A stretch of DNA of 64,000 bases from the NCBI RefSeq assembly GCF_040549525.1, contig NZ_JBEPTM010000008.1:58391-122390 (forward strand), read 5' to 3'. Origin of the DNA: Lacisediminihabitans sp040549525. GTDB lineage: Bacteria > Actinomycetota > Actinomycetes > Actinomycetales > Microbacteriaceae. The notes below the pieces were generated by a model. That model saw only the letters and a list, made by a program, of their open reading frames with translations. It was not told the origin of the DNA and did not search any database. Positions 56,422 to 64,000 of this stretch are shown here, in pieces. Numbering within the stretch: the first letter of the stretch is position 1; every line of letters begins with the position of its first letter. The position numbers and the translations under genes are program-made.

Positions 56422-58401
56422 GTGGACAATCGCGCACGCCGGAGGGTGTTCTCTCGCAGGACATTCGGCATCGTGGCTACGGCCACCACCGTCATCGCAC
56501 TTTCACTCACCGGCGTCTCGACAGCCTCCGCTGCCGATCGCGCGTCGTTCGCCGGGGCGGTACCCCGCTGGGCGACCGCGGCGAACGACGCCGGGGTGAC
56601 CGCCGCCGACGAGACCGTCGAGGGGGAGATCTACCTTCCGCTGCGAGACCAGGCCGCTGCGGAGGCCCTCGCCACCGCAGCATCCACTCCCGGGGCCCGC
56701 GGGTACCGCCAGTTCCTCTCGCCCCAGGCGTGGATCCAGCGCTTCGCACCGACCAAGGCGGATTCGGATGCCGTCGTCGCCTCCCTCACCGCGCAGGGAC
56801 TGACGATCAGCGCAGTGCCGGCCAGCCGCCAGTACGTGGTCTTCCGCGGAACGGCCGCCCAGATCGGGTCGTTGTTCGCCACGACCCTGCACGACTACCG
56901 CTACTCCGGTCATGTTCTCGCGGCACCGTCGAGTGCCCCCTCGCTGCCTGCGGCGCTCGCCGGCAAGGTCTCGGGACTCAGCATCGACCAGGCGAAGTTG
57001 CTCACCCACACCGACTCGATCAAACAGGGTGACCTGCCGGCCGGGGCGAACGCCCTCAGTCGCCAGGCTCAGACGCCCTCGGCCATCGCCGCCCAGTGCT
57101 CCACCTACACCGGTGAGCACACCGTGACGGCACCGGCCGCCTACGGGCAGACCACCTTCGACACCTTCAACTGCGGCTATGTCCCGTCGCAGCTTCGCTC
57201 CGCGTACGGGCTCGACTCGCTCGCGAGGGCGGGGGTGAACGGTGCGGGCCAGACCGTCGCGATCATCGATGCCTACGCCTCGCCGTCCATCGTGAACGAC
57301 GTGAACACCTACTCGGCGGCACTCGGTGAGCCCGGACTCACGGCGGCGAATTACTCCCAGATCGTGCCGACCCCCGCCCAGTTCGTGGACCAGGAGGCCT
57401 GCGGCTTCCCGAGCGGATGGCAGGGAGAGCAGACCCTCGACGTCGAAGCAGTGCACGGCATCGCGACCGGCGCGAAGATCCTCTACGTCGGAGGCTTCAA
57501 CTGCGGTGGCGGACTGGATGTCGCGCTCTCGAAGATCCTCGACAACAAGCTCGCCAACATCGTGAGCAACAGCTACGGCAACCTCGGCGAGGCGATCCCG
57601 GATGACGCGCTGAAGGGCGCGCAGAACCTGCACATCCAGGCGGCGGGCGAGGGGATCGGGCTCTACTTCTCCAGTGGTGACAACGGTGACGAGGTGGCCA
57701 ACCTCGGCTACGCGTCCCCCGACTTCCCGGCATCCTCTCCGTATGTCACGTCCGTGGGAGGCACCAGCCTCGGCATCACGAAGGCCGGCAGGATCGCCTA
57801 CGAGACCGGATGGGGCACCGCGGGAGACAAGATCGACCCGACCGGCACCAGCTACCTCTCACCCCTGCCCGGAGCCTTCTTCGGCGGAGCGGGTGGGGGA
57901 ACCAGTGCAGTGTTCGCGGCTCCGGCCTACCAGCGGGGAGTGGTTCCCCCCTCTCTCTCGCACGGGTTCCGAGTGTCGCCGGACATCGCGGCCCTCGCGG
58001 ACCCCTACACCGGGTTCTCGGTCGGCATCCGTCCGATCGTCGATGACAGCACCCTCGCTGTGGGGGACTTCGAGAGGGACACCTATGGCGGTACCTCGCT
58101 GGCCTCACCATTGACCGCCGCCCAGATCGCGATCGTGCAGCAGGCGACCCACACGGCTATCGGGTTCGCGAACCCGACGCTGTACGGGCTCGACCGCATC
58201 CTGCCGTTCTCGTTCCGCGACGTCCAGCCGCAGAGACCCACCAAGGCACTCGTCTACACGAGCGCGACCAGTGGCAACAGCTACCTGATCAGTCTCGACC
58301 AGGACACCTCGCTGAAGACCACCCGCAGGTACGACACGGTGACCGGTATCGGCGGTGTGACCTTCGGGCTGCTGTCGCTGCTGGCGGCCGGACGGCACTG
58401 A
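56422..58401 (+). CDS. Secreted S53 family serine peptidase (sedolisin/kumamolisin-like)
   Basis: 659 residues, GTG start. The signal peptide contains RRRVFSRRTFGIVATATT, a twin-arginine motif (SRRTF), and ends near STASAA; Tat export is likely. A pro-kumamolisin activation domain (about 60-200) precedes the S53 catalytic domain. Catalytic residues: Glu and Asp in GEQTLDVEAVHG, oxyanion Asp in SSGDNGD, Ser in GGTSLASP. Sedolisins are acid-stable endopeptidases. The C-terminus extends about 60 residues past the catalytic domain. Monocistronic, ending in a strong terminator. Confidence 0.93.
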   Translation: MDNRARRRVFSRRTFGIVATATTVIALSLTGVSTASAADRASFAGAVPRWATAANDAGVTAADETVEGEIYLPLRDQAAAEALATAASTPGARGYRQFLSPQAWIQRFAPTKADSDAVVASLTAQGLTISAVPASRQYVVFRGTAAQIGSLFATTLHDYRYSGHVLAAPSSAPSLPAALAGKVSGLSIDQAKLLTHTDSIKQGDLPAGANALSRQAQTPSAIAAQCSTYTGEHTVTAPAAYGQTTFDTFNCGYVPSQLRSAYGLDSLARAGVNGAGQTVAIIDAYASPSIVNDVNTYSAALGEPGLTAANYSQIVPTPAQFVDQEACGFPSGWQGEQTLDVEAVHGIATGAKILYVGGFNCGGGLDVALSKILDNKLANIVSNSYGNLGEAIPDDALKGAQNLHIQAAGEGIGLYFSSGDNGDEVANLGYASPDFPASSPYVTSVGGTSLGITKAGRIAYETGWGTAGDKIDPTGTSYLSPLPGAFFGGAGGGTSAVFAAPAYQRGVVPPSLSHGFRVSPDIAALADPYTGFSVGIRPIVDDSTLAVGDFERDTYGGTSLASPLTAAQIAIVQQATHTAIGFANPTLYGLDRILPFSFRDVQPQRPTKALVYTSATSGNSYLISLDQDTSLKTTRRYDTVTGIGGVTFGLLSLLAAGRH

Positions 58402-58418
58402 TCTCGGCGTCATGACTG

Positions 58419-58453
58419 AACGGCCCCGGCGAGCGATCGCCGGGGCCGTTCTT
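58419..58453 (+). terminator. Strong intrinsic terminator after the S53 peptidase
   Basis: AACGGCCCCGGCGA pairs perfectly with TCGCCGGGGCCGTT (14 bp) around a GCGA-like loop, followed by CTTCTG. Confidence 0.92.
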
Positions 58454-58516
58454 CTGTGATCCACTGCTGTTCTGCGCCCACCGCGTAACGGGGACCCCGC
58501 AGCATCCGCCGCCAAT

Positions 58517-58522
58517 TAGGAT
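58517..58522 (+). promoter_or_regulatory. -10 box TAGGAT, leaderless start of metG
   Basis: TAGGAT ends 6 nt before ATG 58529. Confidence 0.55.
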
Positions 58523-58528
58523 GATCGA

Positions 58529-60109
58529 ATGCCCGCCGCTGACTCTTTTTACATCGCGACCCCGATCTTCTACGTGAACGATGTGCCGCACATCGGTCAC
58601 GCGTACACCGAGGTCGCCGCCGACGTTCTGGCCCGCTGGCATCGCCAGGCCGGCGACGACACCTGGCTGCTCACCGGAACGGACGAGCACGGCCAGAAGA
58701 TCCTGCGGACGGCCGTGGCGAACGACACCACCCCGAAGCAGTGGGCCGACACCCTCGTCGCGGATGCCTGGCTGCCGCTGCTGAAGACCATCAACATCGC
58801 CAACGACGACTTCATCCGCACCACCGACGAGCGCCACGAGAAGGCCGTCACGATCTTCCTGCAGAAGCTGTACGACGACGGTTTCATCTATTCTGGCGAA
58901 TACGAGGGCTACTACTGCGTGGGCTGTGAGGAGTACAAGCAGCTCGACGACCTCATGGAGACCGCGGACGGCGACTTCGCCGGCACTCTGGTGTGCAAGA
59001 TCCATGGGCGTCCGGTGGAGATCCTCAAGGAGAAGAACTACTTCTTCCGCATGAGCGACTTCCAGCAGAAGCTGCTCGATCTCTACGAGTCGCAGCCCGA
59101 CTTCATCCAACCGGAGAGTGTGCGCAACGAGATCATCTCGTTCGTGAAGCAGGGACTCGACGACCTCTCGATCTCGCGGTCGAGTTTCGACTGGGGCATC
59201 CAGATCCCGTGGGACCACAGCCACGTCGTCTACGTCTGGTTCGACGCGTTGCTCAACTACATCTCCGCGATCGGCTACGGCACCGACACCGAGAACTTCG
59301 AACGGCGCTGGCCGGCGGTGCAGCTGGTCGGAAAGGACATCGCCCGCTTCCACGCGGTCATCTGGCCCGCGATGCTGATGGCGGCCGGACTCCCCGTGCC
59401 CCGCCGCGTGTTCGGCCACGGTTGGCTGCTCGTCGGTGGCGAGAAGATGTCCAAGTCCAAGCTCACCGGTATCGCCCCCTCCGAGATCACCGACACCTTC
59501 GGCGTCGATGCCTTCCGGTACTACTTCATGCGTGCCATCAGCTTCGGCCAGGACGGCTCATTCAGCTGGGAGGATCTCTCCGCGCGCTATCAGGCGGAGC
59601 TCGCCAACGGCTTCGGCAACCTCGCCTCGCGAGTGATCGCGATGGTCACGCGCTACCGCGCCGGGGTCATCCCGACCGGGGTCGTCCTCTCCGAGGCTGA
59701 CCAGACCATCTTCGCCACCGGCCTCCGCGCGACGGCCGAAGCGGATGCCGCCATCGACAGACTGGCCATCCACGAGGCGCTTGCCTCCATCTGGACTCTC
59801 GTCGACGAGCTGAACGGCTACATCACCATTCAGGAACCGTGGGCGCTGTCGAAGGACCCGGCGAACGCCGAGCGGCTCGATGCCGTGCTCTTCACGATCG
59901 TGCGCGGCCTCGGCACCCTTGCGGTGTTGCTCTCCCCGGTGATCCCGGACGCGGCGGCCACGCTCTGGACGGCGCTCGGCGGCACCGGAGACGTGGCCGA
60001 CCAGGACGTGCGATCCGCCTCCGAGTGGCAGGGCGGACGCTCGGTCTCCCCTCTTCCCGCGCCCCTCTTCCCCCGCATCGAACAGCCGGACACCGCCGTC
60101 ACGACCTGA
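58529..60109 (+). CDS. metG: Methionine-tRNA ligase
   Basis: 526-residue class I synthetase. FYIATPIFYVNDVPHIGHAYT contains the HIGH motif, TDEHGQKI the tRNA/methionine pocket, GEKMSKSK the KMSKS loop, and VWFDALLNYISAIGY the Met-binding core. The connective peptide keeps CVGCEEYK, part of a zinc knuckle. No C-terminal dimerisation domain: the MetG2-like short form. Probably leaderless (TAGGAT 6 nt upstream). Confidence 0.95.
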   Translation: MPAADSFYIATPIFYVNDVPHIGHAYTEVAADVLARWHRQAGDDTWLLTGTDEHGQKILRTAVANDTTPKQWADTLVADAWLPLLKTINIANDDFIRTTDERHEKAVTIFLQKLYDDGFIYSGEYEGYYCVGCEEYKQLDDLMETADGDFAGTLVCKIHGRPVEILKEKNYFFRMSDFQQKLLDLYESQPDFIQPESVRNEIISFVKQGLDDLSISRSSFDWGIQIPWDHSHVVYVWFDALLNYISAIGYGTDTENFERRWPAVQLVGKDIARFHAVIWPAMLMAAGLPVPRRVFGHGWLLVGGEKMSKSKLTGIAPSEITDTFGVDAFRYYFMRAISFGQDGSFSWEDLSARYQAELANGFGNLASRVIAMVTRYRAGVIPTGVVLSEADQTIFATGLRATAEADAAIDRLAIHEALASIWTLVDELNGYITIQEPWALSKDPANAERLDAVLFTIVRGLGTLAVLLSPVIPDAAATLWTALGGTGDVADQDVRSASEWQGGRSVSPLPAPLFPRIEQPDTAVTT

Positions 60110-60125
60110 CCCCAAGGAGCACAGC

Positions 60126-61064
60126 ATGCCGAAAGCCGTGAAGTTCAGCAGGTATGGCGGTTCCGAGGTGCTCGAGCTCGTCGAGGTGGCCGCCCGGCCG
60201 CCCGGCCGGCGCGAGGTGCAGGTCGCGGTCGTGGCAGCCGCGATCAACCCGGGGGAGATCCAGATCCGGGAGGGCCGGATGCACGAGGCCTTCCCCGCCC
60301 ACTTCCCCGAGGGACAGGGCAGCGACTTCGCCGGCGTGGTCACGGCGGTGGGCGAGGGAGTCGACTTCCCCCGGGTCGGTGACGAGGTGATCGGCTTCTC
60401 GGACGGGCGCGACGCGCAGGCCGAAGTCGTGACGATCGACGCGAGCCGGGTCATCCCGAAGCCCCATGCGGTCGGCTGGAACGAGGCCGCGAGCCTCTTC
60501 GTCGCCGGCACAACGGCGCGGGCCTGCATCACCGCAGTGGATGTGCGATCCGGCGACACGGTGGTCGTGGCCGGGGCAGCGGGAGGGGTCGGAATCATCG
60601 CGACCCAACTCGCCGTGCTCGCCGGAGCCGCGGTCGTGGCGACCGCGAGCGAAGAGAACCATGCGTTCCTCCGCAGTCTCGGTGCCATCCCGGTGGCCTA
60701 CGGCAAGGGGCTGGCCGACCGCATCCGAAAGATCGTGCCGGACGGTGTCGATGCCTTCATCGATGCGCACGGCGACGGAAACGTGCAGGTCGCGGTGGAG
60801 CTCGGTGTCGCGAAGGACCGCATCAACACGATCATCGACTTCGCGGCGAAGAAGAAGTTCCGGGTGAAGGCCGACGGCATGTCGACGGTCGAGCCGCGGG
60901 AGGTGCTGACCGAGCTTGCCCGGTTGGTCGCGAACGGGGAGCTGACTGTGCCGGTCTATGCGAGCTATCCGCTCGAGCGGGTGCGCGCAGCATACGAGCG
61001 TCTCGGAGCGGGACACGGCCTCGGCAAGATCGTTCTCGAGGTGCGGCCCGCCGACTCGGTGTGA
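60126..61064 (+). CDS. Zinc-independent quinone oxidoreductase (MDR family)
   Basis: 312-residue NADPH-binding medium-chain dehydrogenase/reductase, similar to QOR and crotonyl-CoA-reductase-like proteins. Rossmann motif VVVAGAAGGVGIIATQLAVLAG; no zinc-binding cysteines. AAGGAG lies 6 nt before ATG 60126, 16 bp after metG. The substrate is unknown. Confidence 0.88.
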   Translation: MPKAVKFSRYGGSEVLELVEVAARPPGRREVQVAVVAAAINPGEIQIREGRMHEAFPAHFPEGQGSDFAGVVTAVGEGVDFPRVGDEVIGFSDGRDAQAEVVTIDASRVIPKPHAVGWNEAASLFVAGTTARACITAVDVRSGDTVVVAGAAGGVGIIATQLAVLAGAAVVATASEENHAFLRSLGAIPVAYGKGLADRIRKIVPDGVDAFIDAHGDGNVQVAVELGVAKDRINTIIDFAAKKKFRVKADGMSTVEPREVLTELARLVANGELTVPVYASYPLERVRAAYERLGAGHGLGKIVLEVRPADSV

Positions 61065-61106
61065 CCGGTCGCGCTCTCGTCGCCAGCTGGACGAGGGCAC
61101 GCCGGG

Positions 61107-61112
61107 TAGAAT
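61107..61112 (+). promoter_or_regulatory. -10 box TAGAAT, leaderless start of tatD
   Basis: TAGAAT ends 6 nt before ATG 61119. Confidence 0.6.
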
Positions 61113-61118
61113 TCGGGG

Positions 61119-62087
61119 ATGTCCGCGCTCGAGGAATCCCACGGCCCGATCCGGCAGCGCGCCAGCTCGTCGGAGCAGGGCAAGACCCGCGACCTGAGCT
61201 ATCCGCCGCTGCCGTCGGCGCTCACGGTGGGCGTCTACGACAATCACACCCACCTCGAGATCGGCGACGGCGAGGAGGCGCTCGACTACCGCGAGCAACT
61301 CGACCGCGCGTCCAGCGTCGGCGTGCGCGGCGTCGTGCAGGTGGGGGGAGACCTCGAGACCTCGCGCTGGTCTGCCGAGATGGCCGCGCGCGAACCGCGG
61401 ATGCTCGCGGCCGTGGCCATCCATCCCAACGAGGCTCCGCGTTACGAGGCCGCGGGGGAGCTCGATGCGGCTCTCGCCGAGATCGACGAACTCGCCGGCC
61501 GGCCGCGGGTGCGCGCCGTGGGGGAGACCGGACTCGACTTCTTCCGCACGGAGGAGAGCGGGCGCAGCGCACAGTATCGCTCGTTTGAGGCGCACATCGC
61601 CATAGCCAAGAAGCACGAGCTTGCCATGCAGATCCACGACCGGGATGCCCATGCCGAGGTGATCGCGACCCTGCGACGCAACGGGGCGCCCGAGAAGACC
61701 GTGTTCCACTGCTTCTCGGGGGACGCCGACATGGCACGGCTCTGCGCCGACAACGGCTGGTATCTCTCCTTCGCCGGCACAGTGACGTTCAAGAACGCGG
61801 ACAATCTCCGCGATGCGCTCAGCGCCATCCCGCGCAGTCAGATCCTCATCGAGACCGACGCTCCCTTCCTCACCCCGGTGCCCTACCGCGGGCGGCCCAA
61901 CGCTCCGTACCTGATCCCCACTACGCTGCGTTTCATGGCCGACCATCTCGGTACGGATGTCGCGCTGCTCGCCGCCCAGATCACCTCCAACACGGAGCTG
62001 GTCTACGGCACCTGGGATGCCGAACCGGTCACCCAGGATCTCGGCTCGCCCTACGACGAGGCCATCGACTCGTCCGACCTCGCGTGA
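61119..62087 (+). CDS. tatD: TatD family metal-dependent DNase
   Basis: 322-residue TIM-barrel amidohydrolase-like nuclease. Metal ligands: HTHLEIG at the first strand, GETGLDFFR, IHDRD, FHCFSG, and the catalytic Asp in IETDAPFLTPVPYRGRPN. An N-terminal extension of about 38 residues (SALEESHGPIRQRASSSEQ) precedes the barrel. Overlaps rsmA as GTGA; the order metG-tatD-rsmA-ispE is conserved in actinobacteria. Confidence 0.93.
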   Translation: MSALEESHGPIRQRASSSEQGKTRDLSYPPLPSALTVGVYDNHTHLEIGDGEEALDYREQLDRASSVGVRGVVQVGGDLETSRWSAEMAAREPRMLAAVAIHPNEAPRYEAAGELDAALAEIDELAGRPRVRAVGETGLDFFRTEESGRSAQYRSFEAHIAIAKKHELAMQIHDRDAHAEVIATLRRNGAPEKTVFHCFSGDADMARLCADNGWYLSFAGTVTFKNADNLRDALSAIPRSQILIETDAPFLTPVPYRGRPNAPYLIPTTLRFMADHLGTDVALLAAQITSNTELVYGTWDAEPVTQDLGSPYDEAIDSSDLA

Positions 62088-62926
62088 GCCTGCTCGGGCC
62101 CGCGGAGATCCGCGACCTCGCCGAGCTGCTCGGCATCCAGCCGACGAAGAAGCTCGGCCAGAACTTCGTCATCGACGCCAACACCGTGCGCCGGATCGTC
62201 AAGGCGGCGGGAGTCGTCTCCGGCCAGAGCATGGTGGAGGTCGGCCCGGGGCTCGGCTCGCTCACCCTCGGACTGCTCGAGACCGGGGCATCCGTCGTGG
62301 CCGTCGAAATCGACACGCGTCTGGCGACGCAACTCCCGATCACCGTGGAGCAGTTGCAGCCCGGCGCTCCTCTGACGGTGATCACCCAGGATGCGATGAC
62401 GATCACCGAGCTGCCCGGTCGCCCGACGAGCCTCGTCGCCAACCTGCCGTACAACATCTCCGTGCCGGTGCTCCTGCACTTTCTCGAACACTTTTCTCAC
62501 CTCCAGACCGGGCTCGTTATGGTGCAGGCCGAGGTCGGCCAGCGGATCGCCGCTGACCCGGGCTCGAAGATCTACGGCAGCCCCAGCATCAAGGCCGCCT
62601 GGTACGGAAAGTGGCGCACAGCCGGCCAGGTGAGCCGCCAGGTGTTCTGGCCGGTGCCCAACGTCGACTCCATCCTCGTGCGATTCGACCGCGGTGAGCT
62701 GCCCGGCACGGAAGCGGAGCGGCTCGCGACCTTCGCCCTCGTGGATGCCGCGTTCCAACAGCGACGCAAGATGCTTCGGCAGTCGCTCTCGGTCGTGCTG
62801 GGGGACAGCTCCGCGGCATCCGCCCGGCTCGAGGCGGCGGGGGTGGCGCCGACCGCACGCGGGGAAGAGCTGACGGTGGCCGACTTCCTCGCCGTGGCAC
62901 GAGCCGGCGTTGCCGCCGGGGCGTAA
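62084..62926 (+). CDS. rsmA: 16S rRNA (adenine(1518)-N6/adenine(1519)-N6)-dimethyltransferase
   Basis: 280-residue KsgA. KKLGQNFVIDANTVRRIV is the N-terminal signature, VEVGPGLGSLTLGLLE the SAM motif, and NLPYNISVPVLLHFLE the catalytic NLPY. The C-terminal RNA-binding domain carries AAFQQRRKMLRQSLS. GTG start overlapping the tatD stop. Confidence 0.95.
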   Translation: MSLLGPAEIRDLAELLGIQPTKKLGQNFVIDANTVRRIVKAAGVVSGQSMVEVGPGLGSLTLGLLETGASVVAVEIDTRLATQLPITVEQLQPGAPLTVITQDAMTITELPGRPTSLVANLPYNISVPVLLHFLEHFSHLQTGLVMVQAEVGQRIAADPGSKIYGSPSIKAAWYGKWRTAGQVSRQVFWPVPNVDSILVRFDRGELPGTEAERLATFALVDAAFQQRRKMLRQSLSVVLGDSSAASARLEAAGVAPTARGEELTVADFLAVARAGVAAGA

Positions 62927-62947
62927 AGAGGGCTCCGAGGGTTCGGC

Positions 62948-62953
62948 TAGGTT
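62948..62953 (+). promoter_or_regulatory. -10-like box TAGGTT before ispE
   Basis: TAGGTT ends 6 nt before ATG 62960. The intervening GGAGTA could also be a ribosome site, so leaderless initiation is less certain here. Confidence 0.4.
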
Positions 62954-62959
62954 GGAGTA

Positions 62960-63895
62960 ATGACCTCCGCGGCCGCTCCGAAGGTGGTGCACGCACGGGC
63001 ACCGGGCAAGATCAACGTGTTCCTCAAGGTCGGTGCCCTTCTCGATGACGGGTATCACGACGTCGCGACGGCCTATCAGGCCGTATCTCTCTACGAAGAC
63101 ATCCGTGCCACCGTCGCCGACGACTTCTCGGTGTCGTTCACGGGGCCGATCGACACCTCCGGCCTCGCCACCGACGGGTCCAACCTCGCGATCAAGGCGG
63201 CAACGCTGCTCGCGCACCGCGCCGGCTATCGAGGAGGCGTGCATCTCGAGATCGAGAAGCACGTGCCGATCGCCGGAGGCATGGGCGGTGGATCGGCGGA
63301 TGCGGCGGCCACGCTCCTCGCCTGCGACAGCCTGTGGGGCACCGACCTCACGCGGGAAGACCTGCTCGAGCTCGCGACCCAGCTCGGCTCCGACGTGCCG
63401 TTCGCGTTCACCGGAGGCACCGCCATCGGAACCGGTCGGGGCGACCAGTTGAGCCCGGCGCTCGCCAAGGGCAGCTTCCAGTGGGTGCTGGCGCTCGCCG
63501 ACTTCGGCATGAGCACCCCGCTCGTCTACAGCGAACTCGATCGTCACCGCGATCGGCATGCGCAGGACATCTTCCCCGCCTCGACCCAACCGCAGGTGGA
63601 CGCCAACGTGCTCCAGGCCCTGCGCGCCGGGGATCCGCACATGCTGGCGGAGGTGCTGCACAATGACCTTCAGGCGCCCGCCCTCCACCTCGAACCGGGG
63701 CTGGGGGCGGTCATCGAGCTCGGCGAGGAGAATGGCGCGCTTGCCGGGATGATCTCCGGATCGGGTCCGACGGTCGCCTTCCTCGCCGCCAACCTCGATG
63801 CGGCCCTCGAACTGCAGATCGCCCTCAGTGCCGCCCGCTTGACGGTGGTGCGGGCGACCGGGCCGGTGCACGGCGCCCGGCTCATCGGCTCCTGA
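62960..63895 (+). CDS. ispE: 4-diphosphocytidyl-2-C-methyl-D-erythritol kinase
   Basis: 311-residue GHMP kinase of the MEP isoprenoid pathway. VHARAPGKINVFLKVG, PIAGGMGGGSADAAATLLA (phosphate loop) and MISGSGPTVAFLA are the three GHMP motifs. Complete length. Its TGA stop coincides with what may be the end of an IS481-type element. Confidence 0.94.
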   Translation: MTSAAAPKVVHARAPGKINVFLKVGALLDDGYHDVATAYQAVSLYEDIRATVADDFSVSFTGPIDTSGLATDGSNLAIKAATLLAHRAGYRGGVHLEIEKHVPIAGGMGGGSADAAATLLACDSLWGTDLTREDLLELATQLGSDVPFAFTGGTAIGTGRGDQLSPALAKGSFQWVLALADFGMSTPLVYSELDRHRDRHAQDIFPASTQPQVDANVLQALRAGDPHMLAEVLHNDLQAPALHLEPGLGAVIELGEENGALAGMISGSGPTVAFLAANLDAALELQIALSAARLTVVRATGPVHGARLIGS

Positions 63896-64000
63896 GCGGG
63901 TCTCGCTAGCTGTAGTTCCCGGGGACGTTGTGAACGCGTTCGATAGGTGACTTGCCGCCGATGCCGGTGTGGGGTCTGTGGTGATTGTAGCCGTGGACCC
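63893..64000. mobile_element. End of an IS481-family-like insertion sequence
   Basis: The transposase 3' end is 10 bp from ispE, so the terminal inverted repeat must lie within TGAGCGGGTCTCGCTAGC (63893-63910), possibly starting at the ispE stop codon. The other end is outside the window. Confidence 0.6.
63906..64000 (-). CDS. IS481-type transposase, C-terminal fragment (continues past the window edge)
   Basis: On the minus strand the last 30 codons before TAG (63908-63906) read VHGYNHHRPHTGIGGKSPIER followed by VHNVPGNYS, the C-terminal end of a DDE integrase-core transposase; YNxxRPHxxxGGxxP is the IS481/IS3-type ending. The 5' part lies beyond the window. It ends 10 bp from the ispE stop. 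Confidence 0.85.
   Translation of the reverse strand, partial: VHGYNHHRPHTGIGGKSPIERVHNVPGNYS

Overview
The window is a 64 kb piece of a high-GC Gram-positive chromosome. Gene order and protein content point to an actinobacterium, most likely a member of the Microbacteriaceae. The evidence is infC-rpmI-rplT followed by an rRNA methylase and pheST, the argCJBDFGH order, tyrS next to a single rRNA operon, tlyA-NAD kinase-recN, and rsmI/PMT-metG-tatD-rsmA-ispE. Many genes also begin 6-7 nt after a TANNNT box (TAGGCT is common), which is the actinobacterial leaderless-mRNA layout. Nearly everything reads as core chromosome; the only mobile DNA seen is the end of an IS481-type transposase at the right edge.

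Region 1 (1-10.8 kb) is a branched-chain and propionate catabolic block: a partial HSD10-like SDR, the branched-chain 2-oxoacid dehydrogenase genes E1-alpha/E1-beta/E2 with a divergent Lrp/AsnC regulator, propionyl-CoA synthetase (prpE), and divergently a GntR regulator followed by prpD, prpB and prpC. Valine and isoleucine breakdown yields propionyl-CoA, which the methylcitrate cycle removes, so the two halves fit one pathway. Two palindromes between prpE and the GntR gene look like its operators.

Region 2 (10.8-15 kb) holds a TDT-family transporter overlapping a membrane-anchored molybdopterin oxidoreductase, then DUF488, cupin and DUF1844 genes. Region 3 (15-25 kb) holds infC (AUC start, long Ala/Pro/Lys tail) with rpmI and rplT, a TrmH methylase, a glutamate-type ABC transporter and pheST.

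Region 4 (25-33.2 kb) is the arginine operon argCJBDFGH. Directly upstream lies a short, apparently leaderless ORF whose product is 27% arginine, and the argR gene usually found between argF and argG is missing. Together these suggest arginine attenuation through a leader peptide, the most interesting candidate in the window. Region 5 (33.2-37.4 kb) has a 3-methyladenine glycosylase, a SatD-like regulator with a membrane partner under tandem dyad operators, a DUF817 protein and tyrS.

Region 6 (37.4-43.6 kb) is a complete rrn operon (16S-23S-5S) with two candidate promoters, no spacer tRNA and a strong terminator. Region 7 (43.7-64 kb) is housekeeping: TPR protein, HAD phosphatase, TlyA, NAD kinase, RecN; an MBL-fold hydrolase and a DUF255 thioredoxin-like protein diverging from a 22-bp shared leaderless promoter; a protein mannosyltransferase and RsmI; an aldo-keto reductase; a secreted S53 peptidase; MetG, a quinone reductase, TatD, RsmA and IspE; then the IS481 fragment. 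All assignments come from reading the sequence by eye; no database search was run.
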